Assembly: GCA_910587455.1 (NCBI GenBank)
Contig: CAJULK010000003.1
Location: 62,001 to 126,000, forward strand
Direction: 5' to 3'
DNA length: 64,000 nucleotides
DNA from: an uncultured Christensenellaceae bacterium
Lineage (GTDB): Bacteria > Bacillota > Clostridia > Christensenellales > Pumilibacteraceae
The position numbers and the translations under genes are program-made. Below the pieces are notes generated by a model. That model saw nothing but the letters and a program-made list of their open reading frames with translations. It was not told where the DNA came from and did no database searches. Numbering within the stretch: the first letter of the stretch is position 1; each line of letters begins with the position of its first letter. Shown here piece after piece: positions 37,154 to 46,667 of this stretch.

Positions 37154-39409
37154 ATGAAAAAGAAATACGAATTTAACACCGAATCAGGCGACTTTGCGCT
37201 TTACGATCCGGAGACGGGCAAAGATTGGAGCAACTATCTTTGGAACGACAAAGGCTATATACTCAAAGTTTCGCACCTCGGCGCGGCAAACTCTTACTAT
37301 CTCGATAAGAACAACGTTCAGGTGAATCTCGACTGTCCGTTAGCGAATTTTCTTTATGTGCGCGACGACTGTTCGCACCGATATTGGAATATAGCGGGAT
37401 ATCCGTCGCTGAACGGAATAAGCGGATACAAATGCGTGCACGGGCAAGGGTATACGGAAATTTCTTCGGTCGCGAATAGGATCGCAGGCAAAATAACTTA
37501 CGCGGTAGCTTCCGACGACACTTACGAAGTATGGCGTGTAACGCTTACCAACCGCGACGTCAAGCGCAGAGAACTTTCGCTTTTCGCGGTGTCCGCTTTC
37601 GATATGAACGGGTATTCTCAGCCCGTATATTACAGCGCGGTCACGACGAGCGCAACTCGGTATTCCGAATCGGCAAACGCCGTATGGTGCGATATACGCA
37701 ATCCTTATATGCCGCACGGGCGGTGTTTCGGATATATTTCGGTTTCGGCGCCGCCGTTTGCTTACGACGGCAATCTCGAAAAGTTTATCGGCACATGCGG
37801 AACGTTTACAAAGCCCGCGGTCTTGGAGCGCGGCGGCGACTGCGGCAATACGCTTGCGACGGTGCGTCAGCGCGGCGGCGTTTTGCAAAACAAAGTCGCG
37901 CTCGAGCCCGGCGAGAGCATTACGCTCTTTTATGTGCTCGGTCTTTGCGACGGCGAGAGCGAGCTCGAAAGCGGACACCGCGCGCGCATGGCGGATGCGC
38001 AAACGCTTGTCGAGCGTGCGGCGGAATACGGACGGAAAAGGTTCGGCGCGGTGCGTACGCAATCACCCGATCCGCGCATAAACGGCATATACAATTATTG
38101 GGTGCAAAAGCAAGTGTCCTATTGCACTATCGGTAAAAAAGCAGTGCGCGACAACGCTCAGCTCGCTATGGCTGCGCTCTGGTTCGACGCCGAACTCGGC
38201 AGGAAGATAACGCTCGAGTGCGTCGAGCATCAGTATTCGGACGGGCACGCCGTACTTACTTGGTATCCGTATCTCGAACCGAACATATATTCCGACTGCT
38301 CGGCGTGGCTTATTATGTGCGTATGCGAATACGTAAAGGAGAGCGGCGATTTCGGATTTGTGGAGTTGCCCGTCAAGTATCTCGACGGCGGAGAAGCGAG
38401 CGTTTTCGAGCATTTGAAGCGTGCGGCGCAGTGGTATATGCGCCGAGACAATTACGGCAAAAACGGACTGCCGCGCATACATCACGCCGATTGGAACGAC
38501 GCTTTGAATATTCCCGACGACGGTGCGGAATCGGTGCTGATGGCTGACTTTATAGTTTATGCTTTCGGCGAGCTTGCGGCGCTTTGCGACGCCGCAGGCG
38601 ACGATTATTCCGAGATGTTGCGGCAAAAGTCGGAAGAGCTCAAAGCGACGGTAAACGATGTCGCGTTTAACGGCGAGTATTATGTGCGCGCGTTTTCCGA
38701 ATACGGCGTTGTAGGCGACAAGCAGTGCACGGGCGGGCGTATTTACGTCAATCCTCAGTCGTGGAGCGTGCTTGCCGATATCGTGCCGGAGAACAGGCTC
38801 GAAAGCGTGCTCGCCGCGATAGACGGCATAGAAACGGACGAGGGTATACCGCTGTGTGCGCCGGCGTATCCCGAGTACGACAAGCACGTCGGAAGAATGA
38901 GCGGTATGCTGCCCGGCGTTTACGAGAACGGCGGAATTTACAATCATGCGGCGTGTTTCAAGATCATGGCCGACTGTAAGCTCGGCAGAACAGAACATGC
39001 GCTCAAAACGTTGCTGTCCGTCATTCCCGGCGGAGAGTTTAACGATTGCTACAAGACAACGACCGAGCCGTACGTGTTTACGAACTGCTACTTGAAGCAT
39101 CCGTCCGTAGATATGCAGGTGGGATTTTCGTGGCAGACGGGCACGTCTGGTTGGGGCTTGCGCTGTTACTATGAGGGAATACTCGGCATAAAGCGCACGT
39201 ACGGCGGGCTCGAGATCTCGCCGTGTATTCCTCGCGGTTGGAACAAGGTCACCGCCGACAGACTGTACCGAGGAAGCGTTTTGCATTTTTCTTTCGAGAG
39301 AACGGGCGGCGGATCGGTTGAGATATATGCGGACGGAAAGAAGCTCGACGGCAGTCTTATTCGGCCGTTTAACGACCGTAAGGAGCATTTTATAAAGGTT
39401 TGTTATTGA
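37154..39409 (+). CDS. GH94-family disaccharide phosphorylase
   Basis: This 751-residue protein has no signal peptide, so it is cytoplasmic. GH94 enzymes split beta-linked disaccharides (cellobiose, chitobiose, laminaribiose and others) with phosphate. Family marks include the N-terminal beta-sandwich (DWSNYLWNDKGYI), the helical barrel block RIHHADWNDAL with the DWND motif at residues 446-449 that carries the general acid, NPQSWSVLADIV, and MLPGVYENGGIYNHAACFKI. The C-terminus GGLEISPCIPRGW is also typical. The exact disaccharide is unknown. It lies 18 bases after the lipoprotein gene and 3 bases before the GH106-like gene, in one operon. Confidence 0.88.
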   Translation: MKKKYEFNTESGDFALYDPETGKDWSNYLWNDKGYILKVSHLGAANSYYLDKNNVQVNLDCPLANFLYVRDDCSHRYWNIAGYPSLNGISGYKCVHGQGYTEISSVANRIAGKITYAVASDDTYEVWRVTLTNRDVKRRELSLFAVSAFDMNGYSQPVYYSAVTTSATRYSESANAVWCDIRNPYMPHGRCFGYISVSAPPFAYDGNLEKFIGTCGTFTKPAVLERGGDCGNTLATVRQRGGVLQNKVALEPGESITLFYVLGLCDGESELESGHRARMADAQTLVERAAEYGRKRFGAVRTQSPDPRINGIYNYWVQKQVSYCTIGKKAVRDNAQLAMAALWFDAELGRKITLECVEHQYSDGHAVLTWYPYLEPNIYSDCSAWLIMCVCEYVKESGDFGFVELPVKYLDGGEASVFEHLKRAAQWYMRRDNYGKNGLPRIHHADWNDALNIPDDGAESVLMADFIVYAFGELAALCDAAGDDYSEMLRQKSEELKATVNDVAFNGEYYVRAFSEYGVVGDKQCTGGRIYVNPQSWSVLADIVPENRLESVLAAIDGIETDEGIPLCAPAYPEYDKHVGRMSGMLPGVYENGGIYNHAACFKIMADCKLGRTEHALKTLLSVIPGGEFNDCYKTTTEPYVFTNCYLKHPSVDMQVGFSWQTGTSGWGLRCYYEGILGIKRTYGGLEISPCIPRGWNKVTADRLYRGSVLHFSFERTGGGSVEIYADGKKLDGSLIRPFNDRKEHFIKVCY

Positions 39410-39412
39410 CCG

Positions 39413-42355
39413 ATGAACGTTAAGATTTTTTCGAATCCGCCCAAAAAGTACAGAGCCGTCACGTTTTGGGCGCTTAACGGCAAGCTCGAAAAAACCGAGC
39501 TTTTGCGGCAGATATCCGTTCTCGACGAAATGGGATTCGGCGGAGCTTTTTTACATTCGCGTACCGGACTTAAAACGGAGTACCTTTCGGACGAGTGGTT
39601 CGAATTGACTCGGATGTGCGCCGACGAACTCGATTCCAGAGGTATGCGAGCGTTTTTGTACGACGAGGACAGATACCCGTCGGGATCGTGCGCAGGCTTT
39701 GTTACGCGCGACGGCAAGCTCGCCGCTAAGTATATAACGGTCGAAAAAAGACCCGCGGACGGCGAGAGCCCGATAGCTGCGTTTCGAATGAATTTCGACG
39801 GCGAGTATTACACGAATTACGAGCGGTGCGACGCGCGCGAAGCCAACGTATTTTTTTACGTGCGCGAAGCGTGCGCTTCCGATGTATACAATGGGTTCGT
39901 CTATCCCGATTTGATGGATATACGCGCTACGGAAAGGTTTTTGGCAATGACGCTTGACGGCTACCGTGCGGCGGCGGGCGATCTTTTCGGGAACAAAATT
40001 TGCGGCGTGTTCACCGACGAGCCCAACCGCGGCGCTATCTTCAACGGGTTTGCGCACCGCGGCGAAAACGTCGAAGCGCGCGTGCCGTATACCGAAAAGC
40101 TGTTCGGCGAGTTTTCTGAAATGTTCGGCTACGATCTCTCAAGCCGATTGCCCGAGCTGTATTTCCGTAAAAAGGGCGAGCCGTATTCGGTCGTAGCGCA
40201 CGACTACACTCAAGCCGTAACCGCGCTCTTTATACGCAATTTTATAGTGCCGTATTCGCAATATGCGAAGAAGAACGGGCTTGCGCTGACGGGGCACATT
40301 CTGCACGAGGACAATCTTTGCGCGATAGCGACGCTTGCGGGCAGCCCCATGTGCGTTTACGAGCATATGGATATACCGGGAATGGATAATCTCACGGCGG
40401 ACAATACGTGTCTGCCCGTTCCCGTAATGGTCGCTTCGGCGGCAAGACAGTGCGGAAAAACCGAAACGCTGTCCGAAATGTACGCGGGAATCGGATGGCA
40501 AGCCGATTTTCAGACGTATAAGCGCGTCGGCGATTGGCAAGCCGTATCGGGCATTACGTCGAGATGCACGCATTTGAGCTGGTACACAATGGGCGGTATC
40601 GCCAAGCGCGATTATCCCGCGAGCATTTCATGTCATGCGGTTTGGCACAAAGATTATAAGCTCGTTGAAGATTATTTCGCGCGCATGTCGTATTTTGCGT
40701 CGCAGGGGAAACGTCGCTGCGAGCTGTTGGTCATACATCCCAACGAGAGCGCATGGGGGCTTAACAGGCTCGGCGCGTATAAAAACTGCTTCGTGCCGAC
40801 AGACGGCGTCTATGCCGAGCTCGAGCGGACATATTTCGAAACGTGCGAAAAACTTCTTACGAGCGGAGTCGCGTTCGATTACTGCGACGAAGACATGATG
40901 GCGCGAATCGGCGGAGTGGTAAACCGCGGCGGCATACCGCGTGTCAAAATAGGCAAGTGCGCATACTCGACAGTTCTCGTGTGCGGTAACTTATCGTTGC
41001 GCGCGTCTACTGCCGATCTGCTGAAAAAGTTTATATCGCGCGGCGGCAAAGTGTTCGTGTGCGGAAAACCGCCCGAATACATAGGCGGCAAACGTGCGCC
41101 CGAATACTTTTTGCGAGGAGCCGAGTTTATCGGCGAGAACGAACTCGTATCTAAAACTTCGGACGGAAGAATATCGGTTACGGGCTGTAAAACGCTCGTT
41201 AAAGTATGCGACGGCAAAGGCGAAACGTTCGTGACCGTCGTATCGCTCGAAAACGAAAAACGAATCGTAAAAACAGAGATAGAAGGCGAGTGCTCGGTCA
41301 CAAAATACGACTTACGCGACGGCGGAATATACGCGCTCGAAGCAAAGTATATCGGAGGAAATACCGTCATCGACACCGAATTTCCGCCGCACGGCGAGTT
41401 GTGTTTGCGTCTTACGCGCGGCAGGTGCGAAAACCCGCGAGTTGCCGAACGTTTTGTCGAAGTCGAACCTCGTCTCGTCGGCTATAGGCTGAAAGAGAAG
41501 AACGCGCTCGTTTTGGATATTGCGGATTGCTATGTAAACGGCGAATTTTTGTGCCGCGACGAACTGCTTCGCATAGATGCCGCGCTTCGTAAAAAACTCG
41601 GTTTGCCGCAGCGTACGCCCGACGCAAAGCAACCTTGGTATGCCAAAAAGTACTGCGGCGAAAAAGCGGCGACGTGTATGCTCGACCTTAAATTTACATT
41701 CTATTCCGACGGGATTTACGACGCAACGCTTACTGCCGAACAGACCGACAAATTTACGTTCACTCTCAACGGGGTGCGTCTCGACGCGGACAGCGGCGTG
41801 CGATCGGCGCGCGATATATGCTTCAAAGACATTCCGATACCCGCTGCAGCACTTGTAACGGGCAAAAACGAGCTTGTGCTTTCGTGCGTGTTCGATGGCG
41901 AAACGGATATAGAGAATTTGTTTGTGTGCGGCGATTTCGGCGTAACGCTCGATCCGCCTACGCTTACGAGGCTTCCGGAATCACTCGAACTCGGCGACAT
42001 CGTTCCGCAGGGACTGCCGTTCTATTCGGGCGAAATCGAATATATTTTCGAAGTGCCGCGCGGCGATTACCGTGTGCGCGTATGCGGTATGGGCGGCGCG
42101 CTCGCGCGCGTGTGCGGTATGGCTTTACCGTTCGAACCGTACGAGTGCGACGTTGGCGATGCCGACGTTTTGACTGTGGGGGTGACGGCGACGCAGCGCA
42201 ACGTGTACGGTCCGTTGCATTACGATCCGCCGCTTCCGTGCTTGGGCGCTTATGACGATTTTGTAAATTCGCAACGTTTCGTATGCGGTTATTCGCTTGT
42301 GCGGCAGGGGCTGTACGAATCTCCGCTATGCAAAAAGAGGGAGAGACCCGACTAA
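39413..42355 (+). CDS. GH106-like alpha-L-rhamnosidase
   Basis: This is a 980-residue cytoplasmic protein (no signal peptide). The N-terminus RAVTFWALNGKLEKTELLRQISVLDEMGFGGAFLHSRTG is the typical opening of GH106 and its relatives (W-x-LNG, then a barrel with GGxxLH). The central part has YDEDRYPSGSCAGFV and FTDEPNRGA. The C-terminal 300 residues look like beta-sandwich, galactose-binding-like domains (FTFTLNGVRL, VTGKNELVLSCVF). Known GH106 enzymes remove terminal alpha-L-rhamnose. The subgroup is divergent, so other exo-activities are possible. The stop overlaps the next gene by one base. Confidence 0.7.
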   Translation: MNVKIFSNPPKKYRAVTFWALNGKLEKTELLRQISVLDEMGFGGAFLHSRTGLKTEYLSDEWFELTRMCADELDSRGMRAFLYDEDRYPSGSCAGFVTRDGKLAAKYITVEKRPADGESPIAAFRMNFDGEYYTNYERCDAREANVFFYVREACASDVYNGFVYPDLMDIRATERFLAMTLDGYRAAAGDLFGNKICGVFTDEPNRGAIFNGFAHRGENVEARVPYTEKLFGEFSEMFGYDLSSRLPELYFRKKGEPYSVVAHDYTQAVTALFIRNFIVPYSQYAKKNGLALTGHILHEDNLCAIATLAGSPMCVYEHMDIPGMDNLTADNTCLPVPVMVASAARQCGKTETLSEMYAGIGWQADFQTYKRVGDWQAVSGITSRCTHLSWYTMGGIAKRDYPASISCHAVWHKDYKLVEDYFARMSYFASQGKRRCELLVIHPNESAWGLNRLGAYKNCFVPTDGVYAELERTYFETCEKLLTSGVAFDYCDEDMMARIGGVVNRGGIPRVKIGKCAYSTVLVCGNLSLRASTADLLKKFISRGGKVFVCGKPPEYIGGKRAPEYFLRGAEFIGENELVSKTSDGRISVTGCKTLVKVCDGKGETFVTVVSLENEKRIVKTEIEGECSVTKYDLRDGGIYALEAKYIGGNTVIDTEFPPHGELCLRLTRGRCENPRVAERFVEVEPRLVGYRLKEKNALVLDIADCYVNGEFLCRDELLRIDAALRKKLGLPQRTPDAKQPWYAKKYCGEKAATCMLDLKFTFYSDGIYDATLTAEQTDKFTFTLNGVRLDADSGVRSARDICFKDIPIPAAALVTGKNELVLSCVFDGETDIENLFVCGDFGVTLDPPTLTRLPESLELGDIVPQGLPFYSGEIEYIFEVPRGDYRVRVCGMGGALARVCGMALPFEPYECDVGDADVLTVGVTATQRNVYGPLHYDPPLPCLGAYDDFVNSQRFVCGYSLVRQGLYESPLCKKRERPD

Positions 42356-43974
42356 TGAAGACAGAATATATATTCCCGAAAAGAGTTTTGTTGTGTTCGG
42401 ACGGCGTGGAAAATGCCGAGGGATTGCTCAAACGTAAAACTTTGCAGATAGGGCTCGGAAACGAGGAGTGTACGGTTTTTCGCGGCGGTTCTTTTGTCGC
42501 GCTCGATTTCGGCACGGAAGTTCAGGGCGGGATACGCATACTATCGCATATCATGAACGACTCGGCGCGCATGCGGCTGCGGTTCGGAGAGTCGCTCGCC
42601 GAGGCTTGCTCGGAGCTTGGCGAAAAGGGTGCGTGCAACGACCATTCTCCGCGCGATTTCGAGGTGTGCGTGCCGCAGCTTGCCGATGTGGCTTTCGGCG
42701 AAACGGGATTCAGATTCGTGCGCGTCGATTTTGTCGGCGACGGGGAATGGCGGATAAAGAACATTGTGGCGCGGTCGCAGTATAAAGACGTTGATATCCG
42801 CGGCGGTTTCGAGTGCGACGACTCGCGCATAAACGATATTTACGCGGCGTCACGCAGAACTTTGCATTTATGCTTGCAAAACGGTTATGTGTGGGACGGA
42901 ATAAAGCGCGACAGACTCGTATGGATAGGCGATCTTCATCCCGAGTCGCTCGGACTGTATTGCACGCTCGGCAACGACGATAACATAAAAAACTCGCTCG
43001 AGCTCGCGGTGGAGCAGTCTCCGCTTCCCGAATGGATGAACAGCATCCCCATGTATTCGATGTGGTGGGTGGTAAACCTTCACGATTATTACGTTCAGAC
43101 GGGCGATATAGCGTTCGTCAAACGTCATGCGGAGTATTTTTCCGCGCTCATGCGCAAGATAGACGGCTGTATATCGCGCGACGGCAAATTCGATTTCGGT
43201 TACGATTTCTTCGATTGGCACACGCACGGTACTGCCGACGAAAAAACGGGCGTAGCCGCTCTTTGCATGTATTCGGCAAAAAAGGCTATTCGGCTCGCCC
43301 GATATTCGGGGATCCCATGCGACAGTGCGCAAAGTATCGTATCCAAACTCGGTTCGACCGCTTTCGACGTTCGCAATGCCAAACAGGTAAAGGCAATGTG
43401 CGTGCTCGCCGGTGCGGACAGGCGCGGCGCGGCAGAATTCTTTACGCGCGGCGGCGACGCGGGCATGTCTGTGTTCATGAGTTATTACATAGCGCGCGCC
43501 GCTGCGGAATGCGGAAAGGGCAAACAGGCGCTCGGCATGTTGAGGTCGTTCTACGGCGCCATGCTCGATAAAGGCGCTACGACGTTTTGGGAAGCATTCG
43601 ACAGCGAGTGGGCGAGAAATTCTTGCAATTTGGACGAACTTCCCAAGCCCGGTCAAACGGATATCCACGGCGATAACGGCGAATTCTGCTATAAGGGATA
43701 CCGCAACAGTCTTTGTCACGGCTGGTCGTGCGGTCCGATCGCATTTTTGACTTTTGTCGTTTTGGGCGTGCGCATTCTCGATGTCGGCTGTAAAAAGATA
43801 GCGGTGTCGCCCGATCTGTGCGGATTAAAGCACGTAAAGGGCGTGTATCCCACTCCTTACGGCGATGTCTTTATCGAGCATGCGCGGCGCCCCGACGGTT
43901 CTGTGGAAAGCAAAATAAAAGCACCGCCCGAAGTGGTGATTTCGGACGGTGGCGGTTACGGCTTATTGGGTTGA
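42355..43974 (+). CDS. GH78-like alpha-L-rhamnosidase, compact form
   Basis: This 539-residue cytoplasmic protein has an N-terminal beta domain (FVALDFGTEVQGGIRI, RFVRVDFVGDGEW) and an (alpha/alpha)6 barrel. NGYVWDGIKRDRLVWIGDLHPE matches the GH78 signature (D-x-x-x-RDRLxWxGD) with the acid residues that bind and cleave rhamnosides. It is much shorter than the large multi-domain GH78 enzymes, since several beta domains are absent. I chose the ATG at 42355, which overlaps the previous stop; ATG 42328 is an alternative. With GH106 and GH94 it would dismantle imported rhamnosyl oligosaccharides. Confidence 0.8.
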   Translation: MKTEYIFPKRVLLCSDGVENAEGLLKRKTLQIGLGNEECTVFRGGSFVALDFGTEVQGGIRILSHIMNDSARMRLRFGESLAEACSELGEKGACNDHSPRDFEVCVPQLADVAFGETGFRFVRVDFVGDGEWRIKNIVARSQYKDVDIRGGFECDDSRINDIYAASRRTLHLCLQNGYVWDGIKRDRLVWIGDLHPESLGLYCTLGNDDNIKNSLELAVEQSPLPEWMNSIPMYSMWWVVNLHDYYVQTGDIAFVKRHAEYFSALMRKIDGCISRDGKFDFGYDFFDWHTHGTADEKTGVAALCMYSAKKAIRLARYSGIPCDSAQSIVSKLGSTAFDVRNAKQVKAMCVLAGADRRGAAEFFTRGGDAGMSVFMSYYIARAAAECGKGKQALGMLRSFYGAMLDKGATTFWEAFDSEWARNSCNLDELPKPGQTDIHGDNGEFCYKGYRNSLCHGWSCGPIAFLTFVVLGVRILDVGCKKIAVSPDLCGLKHVKGVYPTPYGDVFIEHARRPDGSVESKIKAPPEVVISDGGGYGLLG

Positions 43975-44026
43975 TATTGTTCGGTGTGCGGCGAAAATCG
44001 CGCTGCGTAATGTGCGCCGATCGGCG

Positions 44027-44767
44027 TCAGCATATAATAGGCATTCCGTCCAATCGCGATTTTTGATCGTCGGTGAGCCTGTCGGTCACTATGAGATCGA
44101 ACTCCGAAAGTTTTTTGAATAGGTAAGCGCCCGATTTGTCGAACTTCGTGCTGTCGGCAAGAAGTATCCGCTTGTCCGAATTTTCAAACGCGACGGACTT
44201 TATCTCGCTCTGTTCGAGAGATTTTTCGTATGCGCCCGTGTTTTTTACGGCGGCACACGAGGCGAGCATCAGATCGAAATGAAACGATTCGAGCTGTCTC
44301 GACGTGCGGCTGCCCGTTATGGAAACGCTTGCCGGCGCAATGTTTCCGCCCGGTATTACGAGATTTATGTTTTCTATGCGCGACAAAAGCAATGCCGATT
44401 GAAGATTGTTCGTCACCACCGTTTTGAACGTAAGATCCAACCGCTGAGCGAGCGCTAGCGCCGTGGACGAGCTGTCTACGAATACCGACTTGAATTCGGG
44501 AATATGCGGTATCGCCTTTGCCGCTACCGTTTCTTTTTCTTTCGCGTTTTCGTTCATTCGCACGAACATGGAGATCTCGTCCGAAACCTCGAGCAGTATC
44601 GCGCCGCCGTGATTGCGCTCGATCAATCCGAGCTTTTGCATTTCCGCAAGATCGCGCCGCACTGTCGCTTCGCTTACGTAAAGCGCCTTTGCGAGTGCTC
44701 CGACCTTGATGTTTTTTTTGCGTTTCAATATGTTGATGATTTCGTTTTGGCGTTCGTTGTACAGCAT
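44027..44767 (-). CDS. DeoR-family transcriptional regulator
   Basis: This 246-residue regulator has an N-terminal DeoR helix-turn-helix (RQNEIINILKRKKNIKVGALAKALYVSEATVRRDLAEMQKLGLIERNHGGA) and a DeoRC sensor domain (FVDSSSTALALAQRL, VVTNNLQSALLLS, VIPGGNI, ILLADSTKFDKSGAY) that binds sugar phosphates in known members. I moved the start to the ATG at 44765-44767, behind AGAGG; the longer frame begins within the promoter. It faces the glycan operon tail to tail and may control rhamnose or sugar-phosphate genes, but its target is not shown. The 52-base gap to the GH78 gene has no clear terminator. Confidence 0.9.
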   Translation of the reverse strand: MLYNERQNEIINILKRKKNIKVGALAKALYVSEATVRRDLAEMQKLGLIERNHGGAILLEVSDEISMFVRMNENAKEKETVAAKAIPHIPEFKSVFVDSSSTALALAQRLDLTFKTVVTNNLQSALLLSRIENINLVIPGGNIAPASVSITGSRTSRQLESFHFDLMLASCAAVKNTGAYEKSLEQSEIKSVAFENSDKRILLADSTKFDKSGAYLFKKLSEFDLIVTDRLTDDQKSRLDGMPIIC

Positions 44768-44795
44768 TTTTGCCTCTGTGATCGGTTTTGATTGA

Positions 44796-44824
44796 ATTAT
44801 ATGATATTTTGCTCGTTTTGTCAA
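44796..44824 (-). promoter_or_regulatory. Consensus promoter of the DeoR regulator gene
   Basis: Read on the minus strand: TTGACA, exactly 17 bases, TATAAT. Both hexamers are perfect, unlike any other promoter in the window, which fits a gene held down by a repressor. The remainder of the gap (44825-44972) shows no gene. Confidence 0.88.
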
Positions 44825-44972
44825 TATTTCAAGCGTTATCGGTAGGAATCAAACACGGTATTTTAATAAATTGCCAATCGCAGATGGGCTGCGGCATTTG
44901 TCTTTACTGCGGCAAATAATGCGTCAAACGGATATATTCGAATAAATCATATTATAGCGAATGAGAATCGGC

Positions 44973-45002
44973 TTGACAATTAGGTAATGCGCATGATAAA
45001 AT
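44973..45002 (+). promoter_or_regulatory. Promoter of the rrf2-nifS pair
   Basis: TTGACA (44973-44978), 18 bases, TAAAAT (44997-45002) with TGA directly before the -10. Confidence 0.8.
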
Positions 45003-45031
45003 CGTAGTGAAAAGAAATAACGGAGTACGGT

Positions 45032-45454
45032 ATGCGTCTTTCCACCCGTGCGACGTACGGAATGAGACTGTGTTTTATGCTCGCGCTGTCCAAAACGCCT
45101 TTGAGCGCCGCACAACTCGTCAGGAAAACCGACGTCGGAATCAAATATATCGAACAGCTTCTCGCAATGCTGAAACGCGGCGAGATAGTTCATGCATACA
45201 GAGGAAAGTCGGGCGGATACGTGCTCGCTCGCGAACCCGAGAAAATAACGGTCGGTGACATGCTCAAGGCGCTCGACGACGGTTTCGACGCTCCGGAGTG
45301 TGTTTGCGGCGTTTGCGACGATATGTATTGTCCAAACAGAAACGTACTCAACAGAGTCAATACGGGAATAAACGAAGTGCTCGACGGCATCACTCTTTTC
45401 GATATGGTAAACGATTACCGCAACGACTGTGCGGCAAGCGGGAAGAAGTCATGA
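45032..45454 (+). CDS. Rrf2/IscR-like regulator with a Cys cluster
   Basis: This 140-residue winged-helix regulator begins MRLSTRATYGMRLCFMLAL, the standard Rrf2 N-terminus, with the recognition helix GIKYIEQLLAMLKRGEIV. Four cysteines lie at 90, 92, 95 and 100 (CVCGVCDDMYC), where IscR and NsrR hold an Fe-S cluster. This suggests cluster sensing rather than a CymR-type mechanism, which lacks these cysteines. It overlaps the cysteine desulfurase gene by 4 bases, so it probably controls its own operon and Fe-S supply. Confidence 0.9.
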   Translation: MRLSTRATYGMRLCFMLALSKTPLSAAQLVRKTDVGIKYIEQLLAMLKRGEIVHAYRGKSGGYVLAREPEKITVGDMLKALDDGFDAPECVCGVCDDMYCPNRNVLNRVNTGINEVLDGITLFDMVNDYRNDCAASGKKS

Positions 45455-46566
45455 AACATATATATCTCGATTATGCGGCTACGACTCCCGTGAATAAGGC
45501 GGTTGCGACTGCCTGCGCGCACTGTCACGGCATAAAATTTTTCAATCCGGCATCGACTCATGCGTGCGGGCGCGGTGCGGCAAAGGATGTCGAGGACGCG
45601 CGTCGAAAGTGCGCAGAGGCTATCGGGGCGGTTCCGCGCGAAATAATTTTCACGTCGGGCGGTACGGAATCTGTAAACCAAGCCATGTTGAAAACCGAAC
45701 TTCCGCACGGCAAAAAACAAATAATAGTTTCCGGCTTGGAACACGACTCTGTTTCGGCGTGCGCTCAAAAGCTCGCGGAGGGCGGATACGATGTGCGATA
45801 TCTGATGCCTAACGGCGACGGTATGATAACGCCGGAAGCGCTTCGGTCGGTCATAACCGAAAATACAGGACTCGTTTGCGTTATGACGGTAAACAATATC
45901 GTCGGCACGGTTCAGCCCGTGAAAGAACTCTGCGAAATAGCCCACAATGTAGGTGCGCTGTTCTTTACAGATGCGGTACAGGCGGTAAACTCCGTCGATC
46001 TTAACGTGCAATATAGCGGGGTCGATCTTTTGGCGGCGAGCGGACATAAATTCTACGCGCCCAAAGGCGTAGGGTTTTTATATGTAAGATCGGGGATAAA
46101 AACGTCGCCGCTTATAATAGGCGGCGAGCAGGAATTCGGATTGCGCGCAGGGACAGTCAACGTGCCCGACGCAGTTGCGATGGGCGAGGCGGTGCGGCTC
46201 GCCGTAGAACGCAGGGAAGAATACTTGCGGCACGTAAAAGAAGTATCGGAAGAATTTTTGCGGCACGTGCGTTACGGAAATGTTATAGCCGAAAACGCGC
46301 CGAGAACGGGCGAGATCGTATCGCTCCGTTTCGACGGGATAAACGGCGGCAGGCTTGCAGTCGCGCTGTCGTGCGACGGCGTGTGCTGTTCCGTCGGTTC
46401 GGCGTGTTCTGCGGGTTCGGCAACGCCACCCGCCGCGCTTGTAAACATGGGGATCGAACATCCCGACTGCGCGGTGCGGTTTTCGTTCGGCAGGTACACG
46501 AGCAAAACACAGGCAGTGCGGGCGGCGCGCATACTCAATCGCGCGGCGAAAAGACTTTCTCAGTAG
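45451..46566 (+). CDS. Cysteine desulfurase (NifS/IscS type)
   Basis: This 371-residue PLP enzyme takes sulfur from cysteine for Fe-S clusters or tRNA thiolation. MKHIYLDYAATTPVNKAV is the family start. FTSGGTESVNQA and LEHDSV bind PLP, and Lys200 in LLAASGHKFYAPKGVGFLY is the Schiff-base lysine. The active-site Cys is C319 in SVGSACSAGSA. The ATG at 45451 overlaps the rrf2 stop (ATGA). No iscU scaffold or tRNA thiolase gene (mnmA) follows, although one of these is common at this place. Confidence 0.92.
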   Translation: MKHIYLDYAATTPVNKAVATACAHCHGIKFFNPASTHACGRGAAKDVEDARRKCAEAIGAVPREIIFTSGGTESVNQAMLKTELPHGKKQIIVSGLEHDSVSACAQKLAEGGYDVRYLMPNGDGMITPEALRSVITENTGLVCVMTVNNIVGTVQPVKELCEIAHNVGALFFTDAVQAVNSVDLNVQYSGVDLLAASGHKFYAPKGVGFLYVRSGIKTSPLIIGGEQEFGLRAGTVNVPDAVAMGEAVRLAVERREEYLRHVKEVSEEFLRHVRYGNVIAENAPRTGEIVSLRFDGINGGRLAVALSCDGVCCSVGSACSAGSATPPAALVNMGIEHPDCAVRFSFGRYTSKTQAVRAARILNRAAKRLSQ

Positions 46567-46667
46567 ACGGGCGGAAGCGCGGCGGCTTCGGCAAATTCGC
46601 AGCCGCGACCGAATTCGCACATCGCGTCGAGCCTGTCGTTATCTGTTCCGCGCCTTACGGCGGACAG

